This document shows, piece by piece, positions 1 through 8,093 of a DNA stretch of 64,000 nt. The stretch is from Prevotella sp. oral taxon 376 (lineage in GTDB: Bacteria; Bacteroidota; Bacteroidia; Bacteroidales; Bacteroidaceae), in NCBI RefSeq assembly GCF_003043945.1, contig NZ_PYXG01000003.1, forward strand, positions 1 through 64,000. The letters run 5' to 3'. Each line of letters opens with the position of its first letter. Positions within the stretch are counted from its first letter, which is position 1. Made by a program: the position numbers and the translations under genes. The notes under the pieces were generated by a model that made no database searches, was not told the DNA's origin, and was given only the letters and a program-made list of their open reading frames with translations.

Positions 1-1
1 T

Positions 2-298
2 TCGATATTCAACCAAGGGGAATTTATCGGAATGATACAAGAAGTACGAATTGGTAAGGATAACATACACATAGGTAGATTTGTAATAGATCCCCGAAAA
101 ACAGGATTGGGCTTTGGGACTGAGGCCCTAAAAAGATTTGTAGATTTCATTCTTGAGGATGATAATATTAAAAGTATTTCCCTAACGGTCTTTGATTTCA
201 ACCAAAAAGCAAAGAGAATTTATGAGAAACTTGGGTTTGAAATCAATGAAGTAATTGAGACTCCAAGGCTGAAATACATTATGAAGAGATACAGGTAA
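2..298 (+). CDS. GNAT-family N-acetyltransferase, 5'-truncated by window edge
   Basis: The frame is open to the left edge, so the N-terminus lies outside the window; a Met at 32 is internal. The visible part has the second half of a GNAT fold: a beta-strand reading HIGRFVIDP, then the acetyl-CoA pyrophosphate loop (residues K-T-G-L-G-F-G), then the helix and the C-terminal N-x-K-A-x-x-I-Y-E-K-L-G-F motif. GNAT enzymes transfer acetyl from acetyl-CoA to an amine; the substrate cannot be read from the sequence. It probably belongs to the cargo of the mobile region that follows. Family call is firm, substrate unknown. Confidence 0.8.
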   Translation, partial: SIFNQGEFIGMIQEVRIGKDNIHIGRFVIDPRKTGLGFGTEALKRFVDFILEDDNIKSISLTVFDFNQKAKRIYEKLGFEINEVIETPRLKYIMKRYR

Positions 299-604
299 TT
301 CCGAGTTTATCTAACTCAATACAACAGAGCAGTTTTAAAAAACTGCAAATCAATTTATCCGATAAAGAATGGCACTTGAAAGAGAGGCATCTCTGTCCAA
401 GTGCCACATATCAGAGAGCCTTTACCTTATCCCATAGTCTTGAAGGATTCTGATACCAATACCTAAGTCGCTTCTGTTACCGGAAATCATGCTCCCACAC
501 CAATCCATTTGATTGAAGGCTCTTATTGGTAGGAGTTCTTTCTACTTATTTATTTCATTGTATAATTCTTTTGTTCTAGATTCATCAACTAGTAATTCAG
601 AAAG
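299..604. other. Non-coding stretch with an imperfect hairpin
   Basis: No credible gene is present. The only structure seen is a two-part stem at 370-406: TGGCACTTG (370-378) pairs with CAAGTGCCA (398-406), and AGAGA (381-385) pairs with TCTCT (390-394) around a GGCA loop. It could terminate the acetyltransferase transcript, but no T-run follows it directly. Confidence 0.4.
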
Positions 605-724
605 ATTTTAGTGTCGCTAGTGATTTCTGGTTTGTTTAGAAGAATATTGCCAAGTGTTCTAAGTCTACTAAGTTGCCCGAATGACATATTCTTGATTTCA
701 AGATTGAGTTTGTCTTTATTGTTT

Positions 725-1936
725 TTACAAACTCTTCTGCTGACTTGTTGTCAAATTTTTCAAACATCCTTGAAATTCTTGGTGCTGCCGCATCAGAATA
801 AACGAAGTTCTGCTGAAACTATAACTTGCACCTTTATATCCTACATATGTCAGAGTTAAAGCTGCTACTAATCTTTCAACATATTCGTCTGGGATAACAG
901 AACCAAACGATTCAAGTTCTCTTACAGACAAGGCTTCTTGTGCCCAGTTATCTAAGTTCTTTTCTAGATTTTGTATATGGGGGGCATAGATTAACTTTCT
1001 GGTTGCCGTAGACAAGTATCTTAAGCCGTCAATTAAGCTAAATAAATCAACCCCCTTCTTATTCTTCATTGCATCACCTTCAAGGTACATTTTATCAAAA
1101 CGTTGTCCTATTTGTTGTCGTATTTCTTTGGCGTTACTTTCCACAAAATAGGAAAACTTAATTCAATGTTAAACGAAAACGCGTTGAGATTGTATCCCAA
1201 TGTAGTATGTAAACAATTTGTTACACATTTCTTTCTTATAAACTTCTGGTAAATCAATGAAAGCTTGTTCAACAGCTAATTCATGCTTGTCATAAGTATC
1301 CGTATCCATTTTAACGATATAATCGTTTACGTTGATTATTGGAATCGGAAACTCTTGTGATAACACATATTGTTGCAATCTGCAATCATGTTTAGACCTT
1401 AAAAAGGTTTGGATCGAACTGTCTGGATGTCCGTCAAATATATTACGGGTTTCTCTTGCTTGATGTATGACTTTTTTTGCTTCCCAACTAAGAACACCTA
1501 TTTATACGCACCTTCTATTAAATCATAATCAGTAATGTTATTTTGGAAGTCTTCGTAAGTCTTTGCAGATTTATTCATTTCCTTATTAAACAAGTCCAAA
1601 CTTCTATGTATTATTTTTTCTTCTTAGATCATCACTTACTGCATTCCAATAGCATCCAATAGCACTTCTTAATCCACCAGCCTTCAAAACTAGTCTTGCT
1701 TCTTCAATATATTTATTCCCTATAAGTTCTTCTCTTACATTAGTTAGTTCTCTTTGTAAGTATTCAACTTTTTCAGCAGGAAGAATTATTTCTGTCGTTG
1801 TTTTTTTTACTATATTTACCATGTTCTTCTTTTTTTGTATAATAATCACTCTTTTCTTTATAGCCTTAGCTAATATCAAATTTCCTAATTCCCTTAGAAG
1901 TACGAAGTACATTCTCAAAATTCTCTTATAAGACAA
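725..1936 (-). pseudogene. Decayed gene, possible HEPN-type protein
   Basis: Three minus-strand open pieces (1936-1604, 1378-1169, 1144-725) read as one protein broken by several single-base shifts. The first break is in an A-run near 1612, the second near 1501, and at least two more lie at 1190-1145. The likely original start is the ATG at 1822. Across the second break the bridged reading gives an uninterrupted protein containing A-R-E-T-R-N-I-F-D-G-H. Its R-N-I-F-D-G-H part fits the R-x(4-6)-H signature of HEPN ribonucleases, which are common in toxin and abortive-infection genes. The pseudogene call is secure; the HEPN identity rests on one short motif. Confidence 0.6.
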
Positions 1937-1997
1937 TTTTTGCCTTTTGCTAAGTATTGATTATCAGCGAGTTGCAAAATTGTATTTTTAAACCTTG

Positions 1998-2057
1998 AAA
2001 ACGGTGTTCCCGACACATATGGAAAATATCCTTTTCGTATGCCGGAAACACGTTTTT
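1998..2057 (-). terminator. Long imperfect hairpin downstream of the HU-like gene
   Basis: A roughly 25-bp imperfect inverted repeat runs from AAAACGGTGTTCCCG (about 1998) to CGGAAACACGTTTTT (ending 2057), with a short loop around 2028. It sits 30-90 bases past the stop of the minus-strand HU-like gene, so a transcription terminator is the simplest reading. Confidence 0.45.
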
Positions 2058-2086
2058 CGTTAAGGCATTACGATGCTGCCATCATG

Positions 2087-2497
2087 CTATTTTGCGTTTA
2101 CGATATCTTCCTGCGGGGCGAAGTCGAGACTTCGGATGTCGAAAGAATCACGCATGGCCGTACTCTTGGTAAACTGCACGTTCACCTGCTTTATGAGTTT
2201 CGCGCCCTTTGCCTTGGCTTCGACGGCCGTTGCTGCGCCCTCCGCCTTGATAGTGAGACGGAACGAACCGATGTCGCCCAGTCGCACGGTGTTGCCATTC
2301 TCCAAGGCCTCGATAACTTCGTATTGTAAGGCGTCCAACACAGCCTTCACGTCAGCACTCGACACGGTGGAGCGTTTCTCTATCCGCTTTACGATTTGCG
2401 CCAACGTTACCGGCGTGGTCGGTGCAGCCTGCGGATAAAACTCCACTTCTTCTTTCTTCAGCGGATTCTTCTTCGCTTGAATTACCTACTTTATCAT
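2087..2497 (-). pseudogene. HU-like DNA-binding protein with amber codon at position 4
   Basis: The protein belongs to the Bacteroidetes HU-like family, whose members usually begin M-x-x-Y-x-V-x-Q-x-K-N-P-L. Here an ATG at 2497 is followed by Ile, Lys and then TAG (2488-2486) where Tyr is expected. The frame continues in phase with V-I-Q-A-K-K-N-P-L-K-K. From there to the stop at 2087 it is intact, including the R-L-G-D-I-G-S-F core. No ATG, GTG or TTG lies between the amber and the GTG at 2446, so translation from 2446 would lose about 17 residues and the first strand. Either this is a nonsense mutant or an N-terminally shortened protein is made. The family usually binds DNA non-specifically and is common on mobile elements. 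Confidence 0.7.
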
Positions 2498-2528
2498 ATC
2501 GCTTAGAATTAAAGGGTTAGTAATGCCA

Positions 2529-2536
2529 CAAAGATA
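2529..2536 (-). promoter_or_regulatory. -7 box for the HU-like gene
   Basis: On the minus strand this reads TATCTTTG, a match to the Bacteroidetes TAnnTTTG element. It lies about 32 bases upstream of the ATG at 2497. No clear TTTG -33 box is seen. Confidence 0.5.
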
Positions 2537-2826
2537 CTAAATTTTACGATGAAGCCAGCAGAATATCTGAACATTCTGCTAAGAGAATGCCGATTATTCC
2601 CTAATTTCACTTATAATCCTTGTCCTGCACACGTTAATTTCTATCTGTGCTTACTTGCGCTTTCAAAAAAAGTGTATTATTATTTTCTGGTGTTAATCGT
2701 GCCCCTATACCGTTGTTGCCAACATTCGGGCTTGATAGGCTTCGTGCTTTAACAATTCAAGACAAATTTAAAACACAGATCCTTTGATACGATCAAGACC
2801 ATGTCAATCTTAGGAGTACGATCGGC
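2537..2826. other. Non-coding stretch with one perfect inverted repeat
   Basis: Between the HU-like gene and the Cdd1-like gene no supported coding region is seen. AGCAGAAT (2557-2564) and ATTCTGCT (2573-2580) form a perfect 8-bp stem with an 8-base loop, just upstream of the HU promoter. It could be an operator or part of a terminator. Confidence 0.35.
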
Positions 2827-3096
2827 TCAGTCTTTCCAGAACCACCAGTTCAGCTTTTCCTTTTCCCTATGCTCTGGCGGTGTCTGCGCGAAGTAAACGG
2901 CACATCTGAAAGCATACAGTACGCAACGGTCCTGCACCACTCCAGCATAGTCGTTGGACAAAGCAAAGAGTATTTCGGGGGCTTTGCCTTTCAAGTCTGC
3001 AACGGAGGTTATCCCGATATTCCACAAATCGGTTGCAAGCGATTTCCCTATTCCGGGAATCACCGTCAGTTCCTTAATTGTCTGCTCTTTGGTCAT
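2827..3096 (-). CDS. Cdd1-like helix-hairpin-helix protein
   Basis: A small protein of about 89 residues with the helix-hairpin-helix core I-P-G-I-G-K-S-L-A-x-D-L-W and the D-R-C-V-L-Y-A-F-R-C-A-V-Y-F-A block of the 'pathogenicity locus' Cdd1 family; it ends in W-W-F-W-K-D. HhH motifs bind DNA without sequence specificity; the cellular role of the family is unknown. The start chosen is the ATG at 3096, because family members begin M-T-K-E-Q; an upstream in-frame ATG at 3138 would overlap the preceding VOC gene by 29 bases. It is probably cotranscribed with that gene. Confidence 0.75.
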   Translation of the reverse strand: MTKEQTIKELTVIPGIGKSLATDLWNIGITSVADLKGKAPEILFALSNDYAGVVQDRCVLYAFRCAVYFAQTPPEHREKEKLNWWFWKD

Positions 3097-3109
3097 TGCA
3101 CTTGACAAA

Positions 3110-3529
3110 CTACAAGACAAGATTTCCGTCTCTGTCAATCTGCCAAAAAGGGTTGTAGGCTACCTCGAACACATAGCCGTCCAAATCCTTGAAATAGCCG
3201 CTGTATCCTCCCCAATACACTTTCTGTGCAGGTTTCACAATGGTTGCTCCGAGCCGTTGTGCTTCCTGCATCACGGCATTGACTTCCTCTTCCGATATGG
3301 CGTTATAACTGATTGTCATGCCCGAAAAGGCAGTCTGTTGATGGTATAACGTCGTATCTTTTTCCAATTCTTGCAGTGGGTATATCCCCAAGACTATCCC
3401 ACCCAAAGGGAACAAGGCGTAAGTTTCCTGGCTCTGTTCCGACTTCTTCCAGCCCAATCCCTCATAGAAAGCCAATGCCTTTTGAAAGTCCTTTACTCCC
3501 AATGTAATCAAAGTGAATTTCTGTCTCAT
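3110..3529 (-). CDS. VOC (glyoxalase/bleomycin-resistance) family protein
   Basis: A 139-residue protein with paired beta-alpha-beta-beta-beta modules typical of the vicinal oxygen chelate fold. The N-terminal half has L-G-V-K-D-F-Q-K-A-L-A-F-Y-E-G-L-G-W, and the C-terminal half has W-G-G-Y-S-G-Y-F-K-D-L-D-G-Y-V-F-E-V. Family members are metal-dependent lyases, dioxygenases or drug-binding resistance proteins; the substrate cannot be assigned. It lies upstream of the Cdd1-like gene on the same strand and is likely mobile-element cargo. Confidence 0.8.
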   Translation of the reverse strand: MRQKFTLITLGVKDFQKALAFYEGLGWKKSEQSQETYALFPLGGIVLGIYPLQELEKDTTLYHQQTAFSGMTISYNAISEEEVNAVMQEAQRLGATIVKPAQKVYWGGYSGYFKDLDGYVFEVAYNPFWQIDRDGNLVL

Positions 3530-3618
3530 AAGTTGTATATTATTGAATTTGCCACAAAGTTACTCATTCTTAACGAGAAAGACGAATAAGTCAGCAGGAA
3601 ACGTCCCTTGCGAAGGCT

Positions 3619-3912
3619 TTATCTTCGATAGTTCTTTTGCAATAGTTGGTTTATGTCGGAGAGTCGGTAGAGTATCTTCCCTGCAAACTGCGTGTAGGGA
3701 ATGATTCTCCTGTCGCGGTAGTCCTGTAAAGTGCGGGGACTGATATACAGACGCTCGCACACTTCCTTGCCCGTGAGGAAAAGTTCGCCAGCAAAGAGTG
3801 GCTTGTGCGTCTGCGCCACTTCCACAATCCGTTTGCCTACACCTCTCAAGGCCGAGACGACCAGCTGCATCTCGTCCGTCTCCATGTTCAAGTCTCTTGC
3901 TGTTTCCATCAT
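3619..3912 (-). CDS. Excisionase-like helix-turn-helix protein (second of pair)
   Basis: 97 residues. The C-terminal half has the MerR/excisionase-type winged-helix signature L-T-G-K-E-V-C-E-R-L-Y-I-S-P-R-T-L-Q-D-Y-R-D followed by I-P-Y-T-Q-F-A-G-K-I-L-Y-R. Its ATG overlaps the stop of the upstream paralogue by four bases (ATGA at 3912-3909), indicating translational coupling. Such pairs are standard on Bacteroidetes mobilizable and conjugative transposons, where they control excision or transfer genes. Confidence 0.8.
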   Translation of the reverse strand: MMETARDLNMETDEMQLVVSALRGVGKRIVEVAQTHKPLFAGELFLTGKEVCERLYISPRTLQDYRDRRIIPYTQFAGKILYRLSDINQLLQKNYRR

Positions 3913-4205
3913 ATCATTTTGTTTTTAGGTTTGTTCGACTTCATAAGAAGCAGTGCTTCCACATCCTCGCACTTGTAATAGCACTTGTGTCCGATTTGCG
4001 TAAACGGCAGCACGCCCGTATCACGATAATGCTGCAAGGTGCGTTTGCTGATATTCAGCAGCTGGCACACATCACCGTTGTGCAGCCAGTCCGTTTGCTT
4101 GCTTTTCTCTCCGAATGCCTTGTGGCAGCATTCCGCAAGGCTCAAGATTTCATCTCGAAGCTTTGCCCAATTGGTTTCCGTAATGACGTAATAGTTCATA
4201 ATCAT
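3909..4205 (-). CDS. Excisionase-like helix-turn-helix protein (first of pair)
   Basis: 98 residues. The DNA-binding part reads D-V-C-Q-L-L-N-I-S-K-R-T-L-Q-H-Y-R-D-T-G-V-L-P-F-T-Q-I-G-H-K-C-Y-Y, the same architecture as the following gene. It is the first gene of a two-gene operon driven by a near-perfect promoter at 4281-4251 that carries a palindrome in its spacer. That arrangement suggests autoregulation or repression by the operon's own HTH proteins (inference). Confidence 0.8.
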   Translation of the reverse strand: MIMNYYVITETNWAKLRDEILSLAECCHKAFGEKSKQTDWLHNGDVCQLLNISKRTLQHYRDTGVLPFTQIGHKCYYKCEDVEALLLMKSNKPKNKMI

Positions 4206-4250
4206 ATTTTGTTATTGTTTGTTGTTTCAGTTCTTTCCTGTTTCTGCTGG

Positions 4251-4281
4251 CAAAGGTAATGGCGTACGTACGCCTCTCAAA
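4251..4281 (-). promoter_or_regulatory. Consensus promoter with a 14-bp palindrome in the spacer
   Basis: Read on the minus strand, TTTG (4281-4278) is followed by 19 bases and then TACCTTTG (4258-4251). Both boxes and the spacing fit the Bacteroides sigma consensus. The spacer contains the perfect 14-bp palindrome GGCGTACGTACGCC (4274-4261), ideally placed for a repressor or a MerR-like activator. It faces the HTH gene starting at 4205. Confidence 0.7.
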
Positions 4282-4811
4282 GCCGTGGGGAACAGCAGGG
4301 AAGTATCGGGAACAATCGGGAAAAGAGCAATCCGTTTCATCGGTTCACATTTGCGTTTTCCTGCCCCGTCTTTTTTCTTTCATTGCAAAGACAATCCAAG
4401 CGAGTGCAGAGGAAAGTTCACTTATCCTTTGTCGAGCGCAGTTTGTCTTATGCAAAATTAATATTGGATATTTCTTATTCCATCACATTTCATTCAAGTG
4501 GCAGCTTGTGGCGCTATAACAAGGACAAAAGAGACAGATTGATGTTCTTGCCACTGCACAACTGAGGCTAATAAGGTAATCAAAGCAAAAGAGTACATCT
4601 GAGAGCAAACAACGACATCCGTATTTCAGCTAACCGATCTTTCCTATCATCTGTTTTTTGCTTAATGAGACGATAAATGCTCTTCTTGCCTGCCTATTCC
4701 CCTAAGAATTTTGCAGCAGACGAGCGCAACATTATGCAAGAAGGCTCTGAATGCTTGGAAGTTACACATTCTCACCCTAACTTCACTCTTGGAAACCAAT
4801 TCAAGGGAATA
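4282..4811. other. Intergenic region between the HTH pair and VapE
   Basis: About 530 bases with no supported gene. An open frame joined to VapE runs from 4677, but family alignment and the AAGGGAATA-ATG context favour a start at 4812. No clear promoter for VapE was found. Confidence 0.4.
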
Positions 4812-6116
4812 ATGAAAAAGAACACAGATGCAGGCAATACAGACAGCAGGAGAAATCCTCATCGAAGGGGTAGTTCATCCAAGAACGTAGAGATAGAAAA
4901 CTACCTCTCCACACACTACGATTTTAGATACAATACAGTATTGGGTAGAACCGAATACCGAAGTAGGAACAGCGGCATATTTACAAAAGTCGGTCGTTAT
5001 GAAATCAATACGCTTCGCAGGGAACTTGATTGCGATAAAAACATAGCGACTTCTGCCGAGAACCTTTATTCCATCATTGAAAGCAGCTTTTCTCCCCGTA
5101 TCAATCCTGTGCAGGAGTATTTAAAAGGGTTACCATTGATAGATATAGGTGATGGTTGTAGCAATGGTGGTAGTTACAGTGGTAGTAGTGTTCTTACTTT
5201 CTTTTCACCAAAAGCAATTCCCGATTTGGCAAGCTGTGTTGTTGTCCGTAATTCTAACAAATGGTTGCCGTATCTTACCAAATGGCTTGTGGCGGTGGTC
5301 GGCAACGCAATCGACGACCGCGAGTGCCGTAACCATACCTGCCTCGTGTTGACAGGCGAGCAGGGAAAGTTCAAGACCACGTTCCTTGACCTGCTCTGTC
5401 CGCCGGCACTATATGGTTATAGTTACACAGGAAAGATATATCCGCAGGAGAAAGATACACTTACCTATATCGGGCAGAACCTTATCGTAAATATAGATGA
5501 CCAGCTCAAAGCCCTCAATAAGCGGGACGAGAATGAGCTGAAAAACCTTATCACCTGTCCGATGGTCAAGTACCGTATGCCGTATGACAAATATGTTGAG
5601 GAGCATCCCCACTTGGCAAGCTTTGTGGCATCAGTGAACGGCAACGACTTTCTTACCGACCCGACAGGCAGCAGACGGTTTCTTCCTTTTGAAGTTCTTT
5701 CCATAGACATAGAGAAAGCCAAGCGTATTTCAATGGATAATGTCTATGCTGAAGCCAAAGCCCTGTTAAAGTCAGGTTTCCGCTATTGGTTTGACGATGA
5801 TGAGATAGCCGAGCTATATAGGGAGAGTGAAGACTTTCAAGTACAGACTGCAGAAATGGAACTTTTGTTACGTTGTTTTGAAAAGCCAACGGAGGCTAAT
5901 CCTCATAGCTCTTATATGACCACCACCGAGATAATCACCTACTTGGGACTTTATACGCACCATCCCTTATCCTTGAAGCACATGGGTGAGGCTCTAAGAA
6001 AGGCAGGCTTTGAAAAAGTAAGTAAGCGACGGGAGGGCGGTAGCCCTATCTATGTGTATAAGGTAAGGAAAATACTCCCATGTCCTTTGCTCAATAGTTG
6101 TAGTAGCCAAATGTAG
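4812..6116 (+). CDS. VapE-type P-loop protein (replication initiation helicase)
   Basis: 434 residues from the ATG at 4812, preceded by a purine-rich AAGGGAATA. The VapE domain occupies most of the protein. The Walker A motif is L-T-G-E-Q-G-K-F-K-T-T at about residues 180-190; an acidic motif N-I-D-D-Q and the V-N-G-N-D-F-L-T-D-P-T-G-S-R-R-F sensor/arginine-finger region follow. VapE proteins are superfamily 3-like helicases that act with primases to replicate phage satellites and mobilizable elements. The stop lies inside an array of TGTAGTAG repeats (6099-6143), and the primase gene follows. The call is firm; the exact start is less so. Confidence 0.85.
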   Translation: MKKNTDAGNTDSRRNPHRRGSSSKNVEIENYLSTHYDFRYNTVLGRTEYRSRNSGIFTKVGRYEINTLRRELDCDKNIATSAENLYSIIESSFSPRINPVQEYLKGLPLIDIGDGCSNGGSYSGSSVLTFFSPKAIPDLASCVVVRNSNKWLPYLTKWLVAVVGNAIDDRECRNHTCLVLTGEQGKFKTTFLDLLCPPALYGYSYTGKIYPQEKDTLTYIGQNLIVNIDDQLKALNKRDENELKNLITCPMVKYRMPYDKYVEEHPHLASFVASVNGNDFLTDPTGSRRFLPFEVLSIDIEKAKRISMDNVYAEAKALLKSGFRYWFDDDEIAELYRESEDFQVQTAEMELLLRCFEKPTEANPHSSYMTTTEIITYLGLYTHHPLSLKHMGEALRKAGFEKVSKRREGGSPIYVYKVRKILPCPLLNSCSSQM

Positions 6117-6157
6117 TAGGCACATGTAGTAGGTTTGTAGTATGGCCTGATACTACA
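6099..6157. repeat. Iteron-like TGTAGTAG repeats at the end of VapE
   Basis: TGTAGTAG occurs at 6099-6106, 6112-6119 and 6125-6132 (13-bp period), with TGTAGTAT at 6136-6143, an inverted TACTACA at 6151-6157, and a further TGTAGTAA at about 6198. The array spans the VapE stop codon and lies between a helicase and a primase gene, so a replication origin or initiator-binding site is plausible. Confidence 0.5.
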
Positions 6158-6310
6158 AAATAATATTGATTATCAATCACTTAATCACAAAATAGTATGT
6201 AGTAAGAAGAAAGATGAAAAAGTTTGGAGAGGAAAACTTTGGAAACGGTAAAACCATAAAACAGACAAGCATAAATAATTATCATTCAATCCATTAAAAC
6301 ATCAAAAACA

Positions 6311-7276
6311 ATGAAAGAAGAAGATTTATCAGCTATCAAGCGATATTCCATCGTGGAATATCTCGAAAGTAAAGGCATCAAGCCTGTCCGCAAGACACCG
6401 ACCTATGCCATGTACCACTCACCGCTCAGGGAGGAAACACATCCGAGTTTCAAGGTGGACACGGAAAAGAACCTTTGGATAGACTATGCCGAAGGCAGGG
6501 GTGGAAGCATCATCGACCTTTGCATGCGTTTGGAGGGCTGCACGCTCTCGGAAGCCATCTGCCGTTTGGGACAGAACGCTCCCGATAATACAACGCACAG
6601 CTACAGTTTTACAAATAGAGGAATATCCATCAGTCCAAATCAAAGAGAAAATGTAACGGCAAGCGGTACAAGGAGACAGATATGCCTATCAGACACCTTG
6701 TCGCCGCACTTACAGGAGTATTTCAAAAAGGAACGCTGTATTAATTTGGAAAAGGCAACACCCTTTCTCAAATGTATCAGTTACGAGGTAAGAGGAAGAA
6801 GATATGAAGCCATCGGCTTTGCCAACTCTTCGGGTGGCTATGAACTTCGGGACAACAATACGTTCAAGGGAACGGCCCCGAAGGGCATCACTCCGATATT
6901 TGAGGACATGGAACAGCCCGTTTGTCTGTTCGAGGGTTTTATGGACTTTCTCTCTTTTCTTTCAATGAAAGAGAAAGTAACCAACCAATGCCTTGTGATG
7001 AACTCTGTAAGCAATGTGGCCAGAAGTATTCGCTACCTAAACGAGAGAAGTATAACCTCCATTCGTGCTTTTCTTGATAATGACGATGCTGGGCGAAAGG
7101 CAGTGCAGGAATTTGTAAACACAGGTTTTAAGGTAGAAGATATGGCAGTGTATTATAGAGACTTCAAAGACCTCAACGATTTTCACGCCAGCCGTGTCCG
7201 TGAGCAACAGAAAAAGTTGGAGAAAACTCCAAATACAAGCAACAAAATAAAACAAGTCAAACTTAAAATAAGATAG
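6311..7276 (+). CDS. Mobile-element DNA primase (CHC2-like plus toprim)
   Basis: 321 residues. The N-terminal 90 residues follow the CHC2 primase fold (Y-H-S-P-L-R-E-E-T-H-P-S-F-K-V, then G-R-G-G-S-I-I-D-L), but the zinc-binding cysteines are mostly absent, as is common in Bacteroidetes mobile elements. The toprim part has the conserved acidic residues in C-L-F-E-G-F-M-D-F-L (about residue 208) and F-L-D-N-D-D-A-G-R-K-A. It would make RNA primers for element replication after transfer. It is followed directly by the DUF3408 gene, four bases from its stop. Confidence 0.85.
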   Translation: MKEEDLSAIKRYSIVEYLESKGIKPVRKTPTYAMYHSPLREETHPSFKVDTEKNLWIDYAEGRGGSIIDLCMRLEGCTLSEAICRLGQNAPDNTTHSYSFTNRGISISPNQRENVTASGTRRQICLSDTLSPHLQEYFKKERCINLEKATPFLKCISYEVRGRRYEAIGFANSSGGYELRDNNTFKGTAPKGITPIFEDMEQPVCLFEGFMDFLSFLSMKEKVTNQCLVMNSVSNVARSIRYLNERSITSIRAFLDNDDAGRKAVQEFVNTGFKVEDMAVYYRDFKDLNDFHASRVREQQKKLEKTPNTSNKIKQVKLKIR

Positions 7277-7280
7277 AGTG

Positions 7281-7742
7281 ATGAAAAAGGAAAGAAGAAA
7301 TATGGAAGAAATAGATCGTTTCATAGGAAAAACTTTTGGTATGAGCCAAGCTGAAAATTCAAGTGAACAAACTGTCGCTGAATTCCGGGCAGAGGGAATG
7401 AAAAATATTCAAGAGCAAAAACAACAAGAAACAAAACATACCATAGAGCATGCCACGCCATCCGAGCCTGTACTGCATACAGAGCATGCAACTATTCAAC
7501 GACGCATCAGTGCCAAGATGAGAAAGGAGACATTCGAAGCATACAAGCAAGCGTTCCTTGTTCCGACAAAGCTAAGTGAGAGAAAAGCGGTCTATCTGAG
7601 CAGGGAGACACAGGAACGTGCGGACTTCATTGTACGCAGATTAGGCGATAGGGGCAGCAACCTTTCAAGTTTCGTAGAAAACATTATCCGCCAACATCTA
7701 GAGGAATATGATGAGGACATAGAGAAATGGAGAAGACTGTAA
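7281..7742 (+). CDS. DUF3408-family protein
   Basis: About 153 residues from the ATG at 7281 (a GTG lies directly before it). The N-terminal half is Glu/Gln-rich and low complexity. The C-terminal half has the DUF3408 pattern: R-K-A-V-Y-L-S-R-E-T-Q-E-R-A-D-F-I-V-R-R-L-G, then S-N-L-S-S-F-V-E-N-I-I-R-Q-H-L. This pattern resembles a ribbon-helix-helix plus helical domain and is found almost only next to mobilization genes of Bacteroidetes transposons. A DNA-binding accessory role in transfer is inferred. Confidence 0.75.
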   Translation: MKKERRNMEEIDRFIGKTFGMSQAENSSEQTVAEFRAEGMKNIQEQKQQETKHTIEHATPSEPVLHTEHATIQRRISAKMRKETFEAYKQAFLVPTKLSERKAVYLSRETQERADFIVRRLGDRGSNLSSFVENIIRQHLEEYDEDIEKWRRL

Positions 7743-7755
7743 GCCGTAAGAAAAA

Positions 7756-7812
7756 GGTCGAGGGTTTTCAGAAAAAGGAACGTCCCTTTCACTCAAAATC
7801 CTCGACCGTTTT
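7756..7812 (+). terminator. Strong stem-loop terminator after the VapE-primase-DUF3408 genes
   Basis: GGTCGAGG (7756-7763) pairs with CCTCGACC (7800-7807). The stem extends inward through the TTTT/AAAA pairs and an inner AAAGG/CCTTT step, and GTTTT follows on the plus strand. It begins 13 bases after the DUF3408 stop. Confidence 0.8.
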
Positions 7813-8093
7813 AGGGTAGTACCAACAATAGATTTTTACTGAACACATTGAATGGTGGGAATGCCACGAACACAGTTAATCTTCTGAATGCATAGCATTC
7901 ATTTTTGGACGACAAAACGCTTTATGCGTAAACGTTTCGTTAGCTGACATTGCAAGACGTCAGTTTGTACCCACAAACTGCGCTTGCTCCCCTCGTTTAA
8001 TTGTCGGGGAGATTAGACCGTAATCACTCCGTTCTCATCGGTCAGTGTTCAGAAATTAAGCAAGATTGAAAACAAAGAAAAGAGGACTTTTAT
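7813..8093. other. Candidate oriT region upstream of the mobilization genes
   Basis: The 280 bases before mobC contain two neat inverted repeats. CAGTTTGT (7961-7968) and ACAAACTG (7973-7980) are separated by four bases; CTCCCC (7987-7992) and GGGGAG (8006-8011) lie just after. Closely spaced hairpins just upstream of mobC/relaxase genes are the usual layout of a transfer origin. The nick site cannot be read from the sequence. Confidence 0.5.

Noticed and set aside
611..859. 82-codon plus-strand frame
   Set aside because: Low-complexity Leu/Ser-rich shadow of the decayed minus-strand gene.
2039..2438. Two plus-strand frames across the HU-like gene
   Set aside because: Both are antisense to a recognisable HU-family coding sequence.
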